NCBI GenBank assembly: GCA_027592035.1
Contig: JAQCIK010000005.1
Location: forward strand, 1-64,000
DNA from: Casp-actino8 sp001510455
GTDB taxonomy: Bacteria; Actinomycetota; Acidimicrobiia; Acidimicrobiales; Ilumatobacteraceae
Direction: 5' to 3'
Length of the DNA: 64,000 bases
Position 1 is the stretch's first letter; every line of letters starts with the position of its first letter. The position numbers and the translations under genes are program-made. The notes beneath the pieces are model-generated. The model did no database searches, was not told the origin of the DNA, and saw only the letters and a list, made by a program, of their open reading frames with translations. This document shows, piece by piece, positions 8,320 to 16,768 of this stretch.

Positions 8320-8640
8320 ATGAGCAAGCGTCATCGCACCGAGGAGTCGTTACCGCTCCCGCGTGCCGAGCAGCGGGCCCACGCCCACGCGGAACGTCAC
8401 CGTGTGAAGAGTGAGTTGCACCTGCTGGCCGACCAAGTGAGTCACGGGGTCGAACCCGACGACGTGGTCGAGCCAGGGGCGGCCTGGAAACCGTTGCACC
8501 ATCACGACGCCGAGAAGGCGTTGAAGAAGGTGACCGGCACTCGGCGTCTGCGCCACTGGAAGCGCAAGGAGTGGAAGCGACGCACTCTCGTGCGACAACA
8601 GAAGAACGCTGCGTACCGGCGTTTGGCCGACTCGGCCTGA
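8320..8640 (+). CDS. Small basic hypothetical protein, 106 aa
   Basis: Unrecognised small protein. Its first third is His/Arg/Glu rich (AEQRAHAHAERHRVK), the middle is acidic (VEPDDVVEPG), and the last 40 residues are a strongly basic, probably helical tail (RRLRHWKRKEWKRR). A nucleic-acid- or ribosome-binding role is possible but not shown. ATG at 8320 is chosen because of the AAAGGGGG ribosome-binding site 6 nt upstream and the promoter ahead of it. A longer in-frame reading would begin directly after the crotonase stop and has no support. Confidence 0.75.
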   Translation: MSKRHRTEESLPLPRAEQRAHAHAERHRVKSELHLLADQVSHGVEPDDVVEPGAAWKPLHHHDAEKALKKVTGTRRLRHWKRKEWKRRTLVRQQKNAAYRRLADSA

Positions 8641-8658
8641 CTCGGCGTCCTCCGACGA

Positions 8659-9294
8659 TCAGAGCCAGGCCGACACGAAGTCGTCGCGTCGCGCCTGCCA
8701 CTCCTCGACGGTGATGCCGTAGCGCACGTGGTCCTCCCACACGCCGTTGATCTCGAGGAAACGTTGAGCGATTCCTTCGTCGCGTATCGACAACTTCTCC
8801 ATGACACGACGGCTGTTGTGATTCCGCGGCACGATGCAGATCTCGACGCGATGCAATCCGAGTTCCTCGAAGGCGTAGCGAAGAACCACCACCACACCCT
8901 CGGCGACGTAGGCCTGTCCGGCCTTGGCCTGATCGATCCAGTATCCGACGGTTCCGGTCTGCAGCGCGCCGCGTACGACGTTGTTGAGATTGATCTCGCC
9001 GGCGAGGGTCTGGTCGACGAACAATCCGAATGCGTAGCCGACTCCCGATTGACGATCACGGTCACGCTGGCCGCAACGTGACGTGAAGGCGTCACGATCG
9101 ACCGTGGGGTCGGGGGCGTGAGATGAACGCTGTGGTTCCCAGACCGTCAGCCAGTCGTGATTGCGCTGGCGAACTTCCTTCCACGATTCGAAGTCGGGTG
9201 ACACGAGCGGACGCAACAACACGCGCCGCCCGTAGAGGCGCAGACCCGGCGAGGTGCGAGACGGGTGGGATTCAGGGGTGCGAAAGCGCGTCAT
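8659..9294 (-). CDS. GNAT-family N-acetyltransferase, RimJ/RimL-like
   Basis: Acetyltransferase of 211 aa in the Acetyltransf_3 group that uses acetyl-CoA, often on protein N-termini. RRVLLRPLVSPDFESW opens the domain at about residues 23-38; VGYWIDQAKAGQAYVAEGV and RNHNSRRVMEKL (acetyl-CoA region) lie at about 117-135 and 157-168. Its ATG overlaps the Ppx stop (ATGA), making it the last gene of the coupled operon that starts near 11.9 kb. It converges on the small basic-protein gene with an 18-bp gap. The acceptor substrate is unknown. Confidence 0.85.
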   Translation of the reverse strand: MTRFRTPESHPSRTSPGLRLYGRRVLLRPLVSPDFESWKEVRQRNHDWLTVWEPQRSSHAPDPTVDRDAFTSRCGQRDRDRQSGVGYAFGLFVDQTLAGEINLNNVVRGALQTGTVGYWIDQAKAGQAYVAEGVVVVLRYAFEELGLHRVEICIVPRNHNSRRVMEKLSIRDEGIAQRFLEINGVWEDHVRYGITVEEWQARRDDFVSAWL

Positions 9295-10232
9295 GGTGTC
9301 TCCAGCAGTTCAGCACAGATGCCGTCCATGATGTTGTGCGCAGACACCAGGATGTCGCGTGCGTCCCACCGTCTCATCACGGCCACCAACACGCACAGCC
9401 CGCCGACGATCACGTCGGCCCGGTCGGCCGGCAGGCCGGGGTTGTGCACTCGATCGGCGATCGATTCGGTGGCCAGGGTGCGAAAGACGTCCTCGACGGC
9501 GGCGCGCCCGAGGACGAATCCGTGCAGGGCCGAGGGGTCGAACTCCCGTTGACCCATTTCGACGGCGGCGGCGGTGACGATCGTTCCGGCCGATCCGACC
9601 AGACGGGCGGCCAACTTCATGTCGGGCACGTCACGTAAGGCGTCGTCGATCAGGTCGTAGGCGTCGCCGATCGCATTGGTGAGCTCTTCGGGTCGTGGCG
9701 GGTCGGCCTGCAGGTGGCGCTCGGTCAAGCGGACCGCACCGACGTCGAGACTACGAACGGCCCGCATGGCGAGCCCGGTCGCTGTCGACTCGCCGAGGAC
9801 CAGTTCGGTGGATCCACCACCGATGTCGACGAGGAGGTGCCAGCCATGGCCGATGTCGAGATCGGACAGTGCGCCGCGATGAGCGAGGCGACCTTCGTCG
9901 TCACCCGACAGGACATCGGGAATCCGACCGATGGCATCGTTCACCGCAGTGAAGAACTCGTCGCGGTTCGCGGCGTCGCGAGCAGCACTGGTGGTCACGA
10001 CGCGCAGATCGCGTGAAGTGTCGACGCCGTGTCGAGCCAACAGACCGGCGTAGTGGCGGAGAGTCTCGCTCGTGCGTTCGATGGCATCGGCGGCCAATCG
10101 TCGGGACGAATCAACCCCGCGCCCGAGCCGGGTGATGGTGACGTGTCGTTCGAGAACCGAGCCGCTCTCGTCGCGCACCAACAGATTGGTGGAGTTGGTG
10201 CCGATGTCGACGGCTGCCACGCGGCGGGTCAT
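9291..10232 (-). CDS. ppx: Ppx/GppA family phosphatase
   Basis: Exopolyphosphatase / guanosine-pentaphosphate phosphatase family protein of 313 aa, ASKHA fold. AAVDIGTNSTNLLV at residues 5-18 is the phosphate-1 loop and DIGGGSTELVLG is the second phosphate-binding segment. It is of the short actinobacterial type with no C-terminal HD domain. The ATG at 10232 overlaps the DUF501 stop (ATGA), which fixes the start. DUF501-ppx adjacency is common in Actinobacteria. It probably degrades polyphosphate or pppGpp. Confidence 0.9.
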   Translation of the reverse strand: MTRRVAAVDIGTNSTNLLVRDESGSVLERHVTITRLGRGVDSSRRLAADAIERTSETLRHYAGLLARHGVDTSRDLRVVTTSAARDAANRDEFFTAVNDAIGRIPDVLSGDDEGRLAHRGALSDLDIGHGWHLLVDIGGGSTELVLGESTATGLAMRAVRSLDVGAVRLTERHLQADPPRPEELTNAIGDAYDLIDDALRDVPDMKLAARLVGSAGTIVTAAAVEMGQREFDPSALHGFVLGRAAVEDVFRTLATESIADRVHNPGLPADRADVIVGGLCVLVAVMRRWDARDILVSAHNIMDGICAELLETP

Positions 10233-10681
10233 GACGCTCCTGCGGCTTTCTCGTCGAGTCGGGCCTGCACCCAGCGACCCACCGGATCGTTTCCGCCGGC
10301 GAGGAACCAGGCGTAGTGAGCGTGCAGACATTTGACACCCGTACGGGTGCCGGCGACTCCACCCGACGGGCGCGGGCCCGTGTGGTCGGCCGGGATCAGA
10401 GCATCGCGTTCGGCACCGTAACGACGGTGAGCGTCGGCGAGTTCGTCGGCGTCGACATCGGCCTCGGCGCGATCGACGGCACCGTCGGCTTCGAGTCGGC
10501 TGACCGCCACGTATTCATCGGCGCCGCACAACCAGTACAGCGTGGGCATGGGTGTTCCGTCGTGCAGGAAAGGTTCGTTGCGAATGACCACCGGATCACC
10601 GTCGGTGTCCCGTACCACCACGGTGAAACGACCACTCGGCTCACGGCCGAGCAGCGCACGCACCCGGTCGTGATCGTTCAA
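10229..10681 (-). CDS. DUF501 domain-containing protein
   Basis: 150-aa cytoplasmic protein whose central region PRPSGGVAGTRTGVKCLHAH (residues 104-123) with a Cys-x-His-x-His pattern is the hallmark of DUF501. LYWLCG near residues 48-53 adds another conserved Cys. Function is unknown. The start is a TTG at 10681 that overlaps the CoxG stop by 4 bp, and its stop overlaps the ppx ATG. In many actinobacteria DUF501 lies next to ppx and eno-ftsB; here eno and ftsB are absent and a CoxG gene stands upstream. Confidence 0.88.
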   Translation of the reverse strand: MNDHDRVRALLGREPSGRFTVVVRDTDGDPVVIRNEPFLHDGTPMPTLYWLCGADEYVAVSRLEADGAVDRAEADVDADELADAHRRYGAERDALIPADHTGPRPSGGVAGTRTGVKCLHAHYAWFLAGGNDPVGRWVQARLDEKAAGAS

Positions 10682-11343
10682 CTCTTGTTGCGGCGGAACA
10701 GTCGGCGAACGAAGAGGAGTGCAGCGGCCAGGCCGGCCAGGAGCGGGAGCACTCGCTTCATCACTGCGCCACCAGCCACGTTGCCGAGGTCGAGCGGCTC
10801 GGCGGCCGGACCTTCGATCTTGCGGATCTGGGGTTCGCCCGAGGCATCGGCAGCCGGAGCCGGAGCGGCCTCAGCCGCCGGGGCCGGTGCAGCACCTTCG
10901 GTCTTGATGAGTTCGTTCAAGTTGTCGGAGAACTGAGCGAGCAACTTCTCGCTCACGTCGGCGAGGGCACCGCGACCGAACTGGGCCACTTTGCCGGTGA
11001 TCGACAGATCGGTGAGCAGGTTGCACGTGGTGGACGCGGCATCGACCGGGGTCAACTGGGCCGTGATGGTGGCCGCCGCATTGCCCTTGCCTCCGGTGTC
11101 GCGTCCGGACGCCTTCAACACCGCCTTGAAATCGGTGTCGTTGCGCTCTTCGAACTGCGCATCACCCTTGAACTGTGCGGTGATCGGGCCGACCTTGATC
11201 TTGACGACACCCTTGTACACCTCGCCGTGAACCTCTTGGAGTTGCGCACCCGGAAGACACGGAGCGATGCGCTCGAGATCGGTGAGGATCTGCCAGGTCT
11301 CGGCGATCGGTTGGTTCACGGTGAACGAATGGTTCAGTTCCAT
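10678..11343 (-). CDS. CoxG/SRPBCC family protein with C-terminal membrane anchor
   Basis: 221-aa protein of the carbon monoxide dehydrogenase subunit G (CoxG) family. The SRPBCC fold covers residues 1-145 (MELNHSFTVNQPIAETWQIL, CLPGAQL, VGPITAQFKGDAQF). An Ala/Pro-rich linker follows (about 150-185), and a hydrophobic helix near 196-212 is followed by RRLFRRNKS. CoxG anchors Mo-hydroxylase enzymes to the membrane in carboxydotrophs. Here it follows a MobA-like gene, overlapping it by 10 bp, but no coxMSL is nearby. Confidence 0.88.
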   Translation of the reverse strand: MELNHSFTVNQPIAETWQILTDLERIAPCLPGAQLQEVHGEVYKGVVKIKVGPITAQFKGDAQFEERNDTDFKAVLKASGRDTGGKGNAAATITAQLTPVDAASTTCNLLTDLSITGKVAQFGRGALADVSEKLLAQFSDNLNELIKTEGAAPAPAAEAAPAPAADASGEPQIRKIEGPAAEPLDLGNVAGGAVMKRVLPLLAGLAAALLFVRRLFRRNKS

Positions 11344-11897
11344 TGATCGAGGTCCTCCTGGGTGTCGATATCGGCGCTCGAACCCTCGCAGGCTACTTCC
11401 GAAATCAATTCGGGGTGCTGGCCGAGGACGTGTCGTGCGCCCACGTCACCTTCGGTCGGAAGCATCGACCACACCGAACGTTCGAGACGGACGGGATTTC
11501 CTCGTTGGCCGTCGTACGTGGCCACGGTGATCGGAGATCGACCGGCCGCCACGCGTCGCCAACACTCGGTGGTCACGAGAGGTTGATCGCCCAGTCCGAC
11601 GACGATGGCGTCGACACCGAGTTCATCGGCGGCCGCCACACCGGCCTGCAGAGAGGTGGCTTGACCATCGGCCCAACGCGGGTTCGGCACCACCTGGAAA
11701 CCGGGTCGGTCGAGAAGTTCGGCCGGAATCTCGGCGGCTCCGGTCACCACGATCACGTGATCGAATCCCGCTCGTTCGACCGAGTCGAGGACGGTGTCGA
11801 TCACGGTGGTCGACCGGAACGGGGCGAGAAGCTTGTGCGTGTCGCCCTGGAACCGGGATCCGGCTCCGGCTGCCAGCACAACGGCCACGGTCGCCAT
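11334..11897 (-). CDS. MobA/MocA-like nucleotidyltransferase
   Basis: 187-aa NTP-transferase fold protein. The N-terminal signature LAAGAGSRFQGDTHKLL (residues about 8-24) matches molybdenum-cofactor cytidylyl/guanylyltransferases; GLGDQPLVT near 109-117 corresponds to the metal-binding GD motif. MCD-type cofactor synthesis for Mo-hydroxylases is likely, fitting the downstream coxG, but the exact nucleotide cannot be read. It is the first gene of the coxG-DUF501-ppx-GNAT operon and overlaps coxG by 10 bp. Confidence 0.85.
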   Translation of the reverse strand: MATVAVVLAAGAGSRFQGDTHKLLAPFRSTTVIDTVLDSVERAGFDHVIVVTGAAEIPAELLDRPGFQVVPNPRWADGQATSLQAGVAAADELGVDAIVVGLGDQPLVTTECWRRVAAGRSPITVATYDGQRGNPVRLERSVWSMLPTEGDVGARHVLGQHPELISEVACEGSSADIDTQEDLDQWN

Positions 11898-12070
11898 GTC
11901 GTCATGATGCCGTGTACGCAGGACTTTTGCGAGGAATGACGGTGGGTGGACGTTGTGACACCCGTCGGGAGGCTGGTCGCGACTGGATCATTACGAAAAT
12001 GTTGCAATAGGGTGACGAAATCCGTCATCACCGTCATGATCTTCGTCGGCCCGACCGTGGCCACCGCTCC

Positions 12071-12707
12071 GTGCGGCTGGTTCTCGTCGCCGGAGCCGTG
12101 AGTCTCGGGGCTCTCGTTGCGCCGGCGGGCTTGTCGGCGGCCCCGGCTCGGGTGGAGAGTCGACCCGAGGTCGCGGCCGAGCAGATCGCCGAGTACGCCG
12201 GAGGCGCACTGTGGCTCGCTCAGGTCGAGCGTCAGAACATTCCTCGATCCAGTATCGAGTCGGCCTCGTTCGTGGCCTGGCGGGCCCGAGTGGCCGCCGA
12301 CGTGGCGCGAGTTCTCGAACTCGACCCGGTGCATCTCGAGGCGGTCTGGAGCCGATGCCGATCACCAGATCGCACTGATGGCGGCGCTGTCTCAACTCGG
12401 GACGCCGTACAAGCGACGAGCCAGCCTGCCCGGCGTGGCCTTCGATTGTTCCGGTCTCACCGGATGGGCGTGGGCCCAGGCCGGACACGTGTTGCCGCGT
12501 AATTCGACGTTGCAGTGGCGGGCCGGAGACGCCCGCACACCCGAGACCGCGCAGGCCGGAGATCTGGTGCGCTATCCGGGTCACGTGATGATGTGGCTCG
12601 GTGTCGAGGGTGCGATCGTGCACTCACCCCGACCGGGTGGTGTGGTCGAAGTCCGACATCTGTCCGACCGTTCCTTGCGAAAGAGCAAGTTCTTCGACCC
12701 CAGTTGA
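12071..12707 (+). pseudogene. Frameshifted NlpC/P60 cell-wall peptidase gene
   Basis: Two reading frames make one protein. From GTG 12071 there is a signal-like N-terminus (MRLVLVAGAVSLGALVAPAG) and a helical region to LELDPVHLEAV; then the frame is lost near 12344-12350. The other frame continues with GADADHQIALMAALSQLG, LPGVAFDCSGLTGWAWAQAG and PGHVMMWLG to the stop at 12707. Catalytic Cys (DCSG) and His (GHV) are intact. Deleting one base near 12346 restores EAVGADADHQ. It would be a secreted D,L-endopeptidase of peptidoglycan. A sequencing error, a recent mutation or programmed shifting cannot be told apart here. Confidence 0.75.
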
Positions 12708-12715
12708 GGGTTCGG

Positions 12716-13372
12716 TCACTGTGTTGTTGCGAAGACGGCCGGATCGGCGGTCGGCAACACTCGCTCGGTGTCGATGAACAAGTCGGCACCGTCGAACGAA
12801 GCGAGCACCCCGAGTCCGTCGAACACGCAGTACGACTTCTGTTGGGTGAATCCCGATCCGTCGACCACGGGAATCCGGGCACACGATGCCGGTCGCTCGG
12901 CGATACTGCGCCGCTCGAGTGAGGAATCACCCACTGCCACGTTGGCGTCCTGACGAAGCCGATCGACGATGGCATCGCGGAAGATGCGCGAGTTGAGCAT
13001 GCGATCGGCCACGCGTGTCTCGTCGACTCCGGGTACGCAGGTGTCGGTCACCGTCGAACACGTGACCGTCGATCCGTCCAGAAGTGTCACGTACCGAGTG
13101 TCGGCGATCTGAACGCTGGTGCCGTTCAGCGGGTCGACGACGATCGAGCCGTCGGTGGTCTGGCCGCCGAATTTGGTGGTGATGCGATACACCACGGTGA
13201 AAGCCGATCCGTCGGGTGGAGCGGTGAGGACGTCGATGACCGTCGAGATCGCCGAATCGTCGACGGGCGGGAGGGTCTCATCGGTCATGAGACGAGGTCG
13301 TTCGCCGGTGAAGCATCCGGCCAGAAGAAGTGACGCGCCCAGAAGAACGATTGGGCGCAGTTTGGACGTCAC
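12716..13372 (-). CDS. Hypothetical lipoprotein, 218 aa
   Basis: Secreted lipoprotein with lipobox LLAGC (Cys20) after a short basic N-terminus. The mature part begins FTGERPRLMTDETLPPVDDS and is otherwise without a family I know. Two Cys pairs (TCSTVTDTCVPG and SCARIP...YCVFDG) may form disulfides. The GTG start at 13372 is supported by TAGGCT exactly 6 nt upstream. It converges with the NlpC/P60 gene and is divergent from a membrane-protein gene. Confidence 0.78.
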   Translation of the reverse strand: MTSKLRPIVLLGASLLLAGCFTGERPRLMTDETLPPVDDSAISTVIDVLTAPPDGSAFTVVYRITTKFGGQTTDGSIVVDPLNGTSVQIADTRYVTLLDGSTVTCSTVTDTCVPGVDETRVADRMLNSRIFRDAIVDRLRQDANVAVGDSSLERRSIAERPASCARIPVVDGSGFTQQKSYCVFDGLGVLASFDGADLFIDTERVLPTADPAVFATTQ

Positions 13373-13378
13373 CGGGTC

Positions 13379-13384
13379 AGCCTA
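13379..13384 (-). promoter_or_regulatory. Leaderless -10 element TAGGCT
   Basis: TAGGCT on the minus strand, 6 nt before the lipoprotein GTG at 13372. Confidence 0.6.
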
Positions 13385-13417
13385 CGGGCCGGTCGCGCCG
13401 AGAGCCGGTGAACTGCG

Positions 13418-13423
13418 TAGCGT
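13418..13423 (+). promoter_or_regulatory. Leaderless -10 element TAGCGT
   Basis: TAGCGT, 6 nt before the membrane-protein GTG at 13430; divergent from the TAGGCT element 33 bp away. Confidence 0.6.
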
Positions 13424-13429
13424 GTCGGC

Positions 13430-14203
13430 GTGATCGAACTCGATGCGGCGTCCTTCCTCGTGCAATGGGCCGTGGGTGGTATGGCCGGTGCGTGGTTCAC
13501 CACTCGTCAGCGAGAAGTCGGCATCGGTTACGGATGGCTCTTGCGCATCGTGTTCGGACTGCTCGCCGTTTCAGGTGCTGCGATCGGACTCTCGTCCGAC
13601 GGGGGAGCAGCCACTCGAGTTCGTGATGTTGCCGCAGTCGTGGTGACCGTCACCATCGCCGTCGCGCTCGTGTCGAGCATTCGTCGTCGCCGCAATGTCG
13701 ACCGCGGTACTTTCGACCCGCGGCTCGATCTCGTTCCGGCCGTCATCGGCGTGGTGGCTCTGGTGGCTGCCGGTGTCGACGCCGGTGGCAACGATCTGGT
13801 CGCCGTCGTTCGATTGCTGGTGGGGGCGGCCTTTCTCGGGTTCGTCACCGACGCCATGCTTCTCGGTCACTGGTATCTGGTGCAGCCAGGACTACCACGG
13901 CGTCACATCAACGAGATCGTGGCGGCCTTTCTCGTCATCTGGCCGCTCGAAGTGGCGGTCATGTTGTTGCCCACCGGGATGTTCAGTGTGTTCTCAGGTT
14001 CGGTCGACGACGGGTGGGGTGGCCAGCTCGGGTGGTTCTGGGCGGCTTGTGCGGTGACCACCGGAATTCTGACCGTGGTCACGCAACGGGCGCTGAAAGA
14101 ACGTTCGTACTCGGCCGTCATGGCGGCAACGGGCCTCATGTATCTGGCGATCCTCACGGCGTTCGGCACCGACCTCGTGGCCCGCGCCGTTCTGCAGGGT
14201 TGA
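13430..14203 (+). CDS. Hypothetical multi-pass membrane protein, 257 aa
   Basis: Unrecognised integral membrane protein with about seven or eight hydrophobic segments (for example around residues 36-54, 62-82, 98-120, 120-145, 160-185, 195-220 and 230-250). No catalytic motif stands out. The GTG start follows TAGCGT by 6 nt. It is divergent from the lipoprotein gene and converges with the CoA-transferase gene, so it appears to be a single-gene unit. Confidence 0.72.
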   Translation: MIELDAASFLVQWAVGGMAGAWFTTRQREVGIGYGWLLRIVFGLLAVSGAAIGLSSDGGAATRVRDVAAVVVTVTIAVALVSSIRRRRNVDRGTFDPRLDLVPAVIGVVALVAAGVDAGGNDLVAVVRLLVGAAFLGFVTDAMLLGHWYLVQPGLPRRHINEIVAAFLVIWPLEVAVMLLPTGMFSVFSGSVDDGWGGQLGWFWAACAVTTGILTVVTQRALKERSYSAVMAATGLMYLAILTAFGTDLVARAVLQG

Positions 14204-14210
14204 TCGCGCG

Positions 14211-15407
14211 TCAGCCGATGATGCCGGCGGCGCGCAGTGCCGCAGCGTCGAGTCCGAGTTCGTTCACGATCTCGTCGCTGTGCTGACCGGCCATCGGGGC
14301 CGGATCACCGACACGAGACGGGGTGTGCGAGAAACGAGCAGCCGGTCGTGGTTCGCGAACACGTCCGGCAACGGGATGATCGCGCTCGACAAAGATCGCG
14401 TTGTTGACGACTTGGGGCTGCTCGGGAAGTTCGGTGATGTCGACGATCTTGGACGCCGGAACTCCGCATTCATGAGCACGCTCCATGAAGTCGTCGACAT
14501 TGCGCTCGGAGGCCATCTGAGTCATGAGCGGAACCAATTCGGACGCGTTCGCAGTACGGGCGAACATGTTCGAGAAGCGTTCGTCGGTCGCCAGGTCGGG
14601 CCGCTCGTACGCTTCACACAATGCCGCGAATTCGGCATCGCTCACCACGCCGATCGACGCGTAACCGTCCTTCATCTTGGTGACGGCGTAATTCTGAGCG
14701 ATGGTGGGAGTACGGGTGGCGTCGTCGTCGAGCAGCACGGCATCCATGGCCGAGTCGGGCCACAGGAAGGCCACAGCGGCATCGAGCATGGCCAGCACGA
14801 TGTGCTGACCGCGTGCATGACCCACTTGGCGCGCGTAGAGAGCGGCGGTGATCGCCTGCGCAGCCTTCAGTGACGTCACCTTGTCGCACAGCAGAGTTCG
14901 AAAGAGCGACGGAGTCCCGGTGGTGGGATCGACCTGCACACTCGCCAGACCCGACGCACCTTGGATCACGTTGTCGTACACGCGATGGCCACTCGCCGGT
15001 CCATCGGGTCCGTAGCCACTGATGCTCACGTAGATCAGATCGGGATTGACGGCACTCAGATCGTCGTACGAGATGCCGAGTCGTTCGACGGCACCGGGTC
15101 GGAAGTTCTGGATGACGACGTCGGAGGTGGCCACCAACTTCTTCAACACGTCGACACCCTCGGGCTTCTTCAGGTCGACCACGAGCGATCGCTTGCCGCG
15201 ATTGTTGTTGAGAAAGATGCCGGTCATGCCTCCCTTGGCCGAACCGAGGTAGCGCATGAAGTCACCGATCCCGGGCGACTCGACCTTGATCACGTCGGCG
15301 CCTTGATCGGCGAGCATCATTCCGGACAGCGGGCCCGAGATCATGACCGACAGGTCGAGCACGCGAATGCCGTGGAGGGGGCCGTGAGAAGTGGGTGCGG
15401 TCGTCAT
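14211..15407 (-). CDS. CaiB/BaiF family (class III) CoA-transferase
   Basis: 398-aa class III CoA-transferase that moves CoA between carboxylic acids. After MTTAPTSHGPL, the motif GIRVLDLSVMISGPLSGMMLADQGADVIKVE (residues about 13-43) is typical, as is NRGKRSLVVDLK. The expected catalytic Asp lies near VYDNVIQGASGL. The start at 15407 is set by a 4-bp overlap with the MFS stop. Third gene of an amidase-MFS-CoA-transferase unit; it could activate an acid released by the amidase. The substrate is not readable. Confidence 0.9.
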   Translation of the reverse strand: MTTAPTSHGPLHGIRVLDLSVMISGPLSGMMLADQGADVIKVESPGIGDFMRYLGSAKGGMTGIFLNNNRGKRSLVVDLKKPEGVDVLKKLVATSDVVIQNFRPGAVERLGISYDDLSAVNPDLIYVSISGYGPDGPASGHRVYDNVIQGASGLASVQVDPTTGTPSLFRTLLCDKVTSLKAAQAITAALYARQVGHARGQHIVLAMLDAAVAFLWPDSAMDAVLLDDDATRTPTIAQNYAVTKMKDGYASIGVVSDAEFAALCEAYERPDLATDERFSNMFARTANASELVPLMTQMASERNVDDFMERAHECGVPASKIVDITELPEQPQVVNNAIFVERDHPVAGRVREPRPAARFSHTPSRVGDPAPMAGQHSDEIVNELGLDAAALRAAGIIG

Positions 15408-16768
15408 TGTGTGATCGTCGCGCATCGCGGCGCGCGAGTCACACCCCTGCTCGCCACCAGACCGAGAACCCCGATGACCACGGCGATCGAGAAGTTGGTG
15501 AACAGGGCGTCGGCGAGGGGCCATTCGGTGCGGTCCGAGACGGCCACGGTGGCCCCGCCGATCCCACCCATGAGAGCGAATCCGAGGCTGTCGGCCAGAT
15601 TGATCTGCCCGCCGATCGCGCCATCACGACCGGGTTCGGCGTACTCCATGGCGGCCACCGACGTGGGGACGAAGAAGAGACCCATGCCGAGTCCGGCGAT
15701 CGACCAGGTGAAAAAGGTGGCGACGAGAGGCCAATTGGCATCGAGAACCGGCGCCGTGGTCGCGATGGCGACGACGATGAGTCCGAATCCGAGGCGCGCC
15801 GAACGATCGAGGGCGATGTGTGTTCGTCGAGTGGCGAGCCACGATCCCAAACTCCACGTGAGTGCGGCGCCGATGATCACGAAACCCTGCACGGTTGCCG
15901 ATGCACCGTGGATGCGATCGGCGGCCAGCGGAACGAAGGAGTCGACGCCGAGAAACGCCGCCGTCACCATCGTGCGGGTGGCGATGATCGCCGACAGACC
16001 GCGTCGCGCTCGGAGTGAACCGGCGGGCATGAGATCGCGATAGGCGGGGATGGCGAGAACCAAGCCGATCACCACGAGCGAAACGGCTAACCACCAGATC
16101 GAGTTCTGCACGCCAGCGACCAGAGATCCCACCCCGACGCTCAGACGAATCGCCGTGGTGATTCGTGAGGTTCCGTGATCGTTGCGCGCTACGGCCGAGA
16201 TGCCTTTCATGGCCGGCGCGGTCACGAGCGCGGTGACGAGAACGAGCGGAAGCATTCCGATGAACACCCATCGCCAACTCACGGCACTCGTGAGCCAGCC
16301 GGCAACGAGAGGTGCGACCAAACTGGGCAGGATCCACGCCGCCGAGACCCAAGCGAAGATGCGCGGTTGGCGATCGGTGGGCCAGACCCGATTGATGACG
16401 GCGTACGCGAGGGGAGCCACACCGCCGGCCCCTGCACCCTGAAGGATGCGCCCGAGCAACACGATCCACATCGTGTTGGCGAGACCGGCGACTACGAGCC
16501 CGATCGAAAAGATCGTGAGGCAGGCGAGAAAAGGTGGGAGTGGTCCGCGTCGATCGACCTGTTCGCCCACGGCGACCAGCGACACGATTTGGGCAAGCAT
16601 GTAGGCAGCGAGAGTCGCGCCGTAGAGCGCGTCACCGCTCAACTCGTCGGACACGGTGGGAAGGGCGGTGAGCAGTGCCGTGGTTTCGAACGCGACGAGT
16701 GATGTCGCCATCACCAAACCGACGGCCAGGGCGCGGCGATGTACGCCGAGGTCGAGGGCGTCGGTCAT
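15404..16768 (-). CDS. MFS transporter
   Basis: Major facilitator of 454 aa with roughly 12-14 membrane helices. The DHA-type pattern is visible: MATSLVAFETTALLTALPTV in helix 1, and GEQVDRRGPLPPFL as the helix 2-3 loop (GxxxDRxGxR/K-like). The ATG at 16768 overlaps the amidase stop by 4 bp, which fixes the start although the reading frame stays open far upstream. It may import the amide handled by the operon or act as an exporter; drug-efflux relatives are similar. Confidence 0.88.
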   Translation of the reverse strand: MTDALDLGVHRRALAVGLVMATSLVAFETTALLTALPTVSDELSGDALYGATLAAYMLAQIVSLVAVGEQVDRRGPLPPFLACLTIFSIGLVVAGLANTMWIVLLGRILQGAGAGGVAPLAYAVINRVWPTDRQPRIFAWVSAAWILPSLVAPLVAGWLTSAVSWRWVFIGMLPLVLVTALVTAPAMKGISAVARNDHGTSRITTAIRLSVGVGSLVAGVQNSIWWLAVSLVVIGLVLAIPAYRDLMPAGSLRARRGLSAIIATRTMVTAAFLGVDSFVPLAADRIHGASATVQGFVIIGAALTWSLGSWLATRRTHIALDRSARLGFGLIVVAIATTAPVLDANWPLVATFFTWSIAGLGMGLFFVPTSVAAMEYAEPGRDGAIGGQINLADSLGFALMGGIGGATVAVSDRTEWPLADALFTNFSIAVVIGVLGLVASRGVTRAPRCATITQ

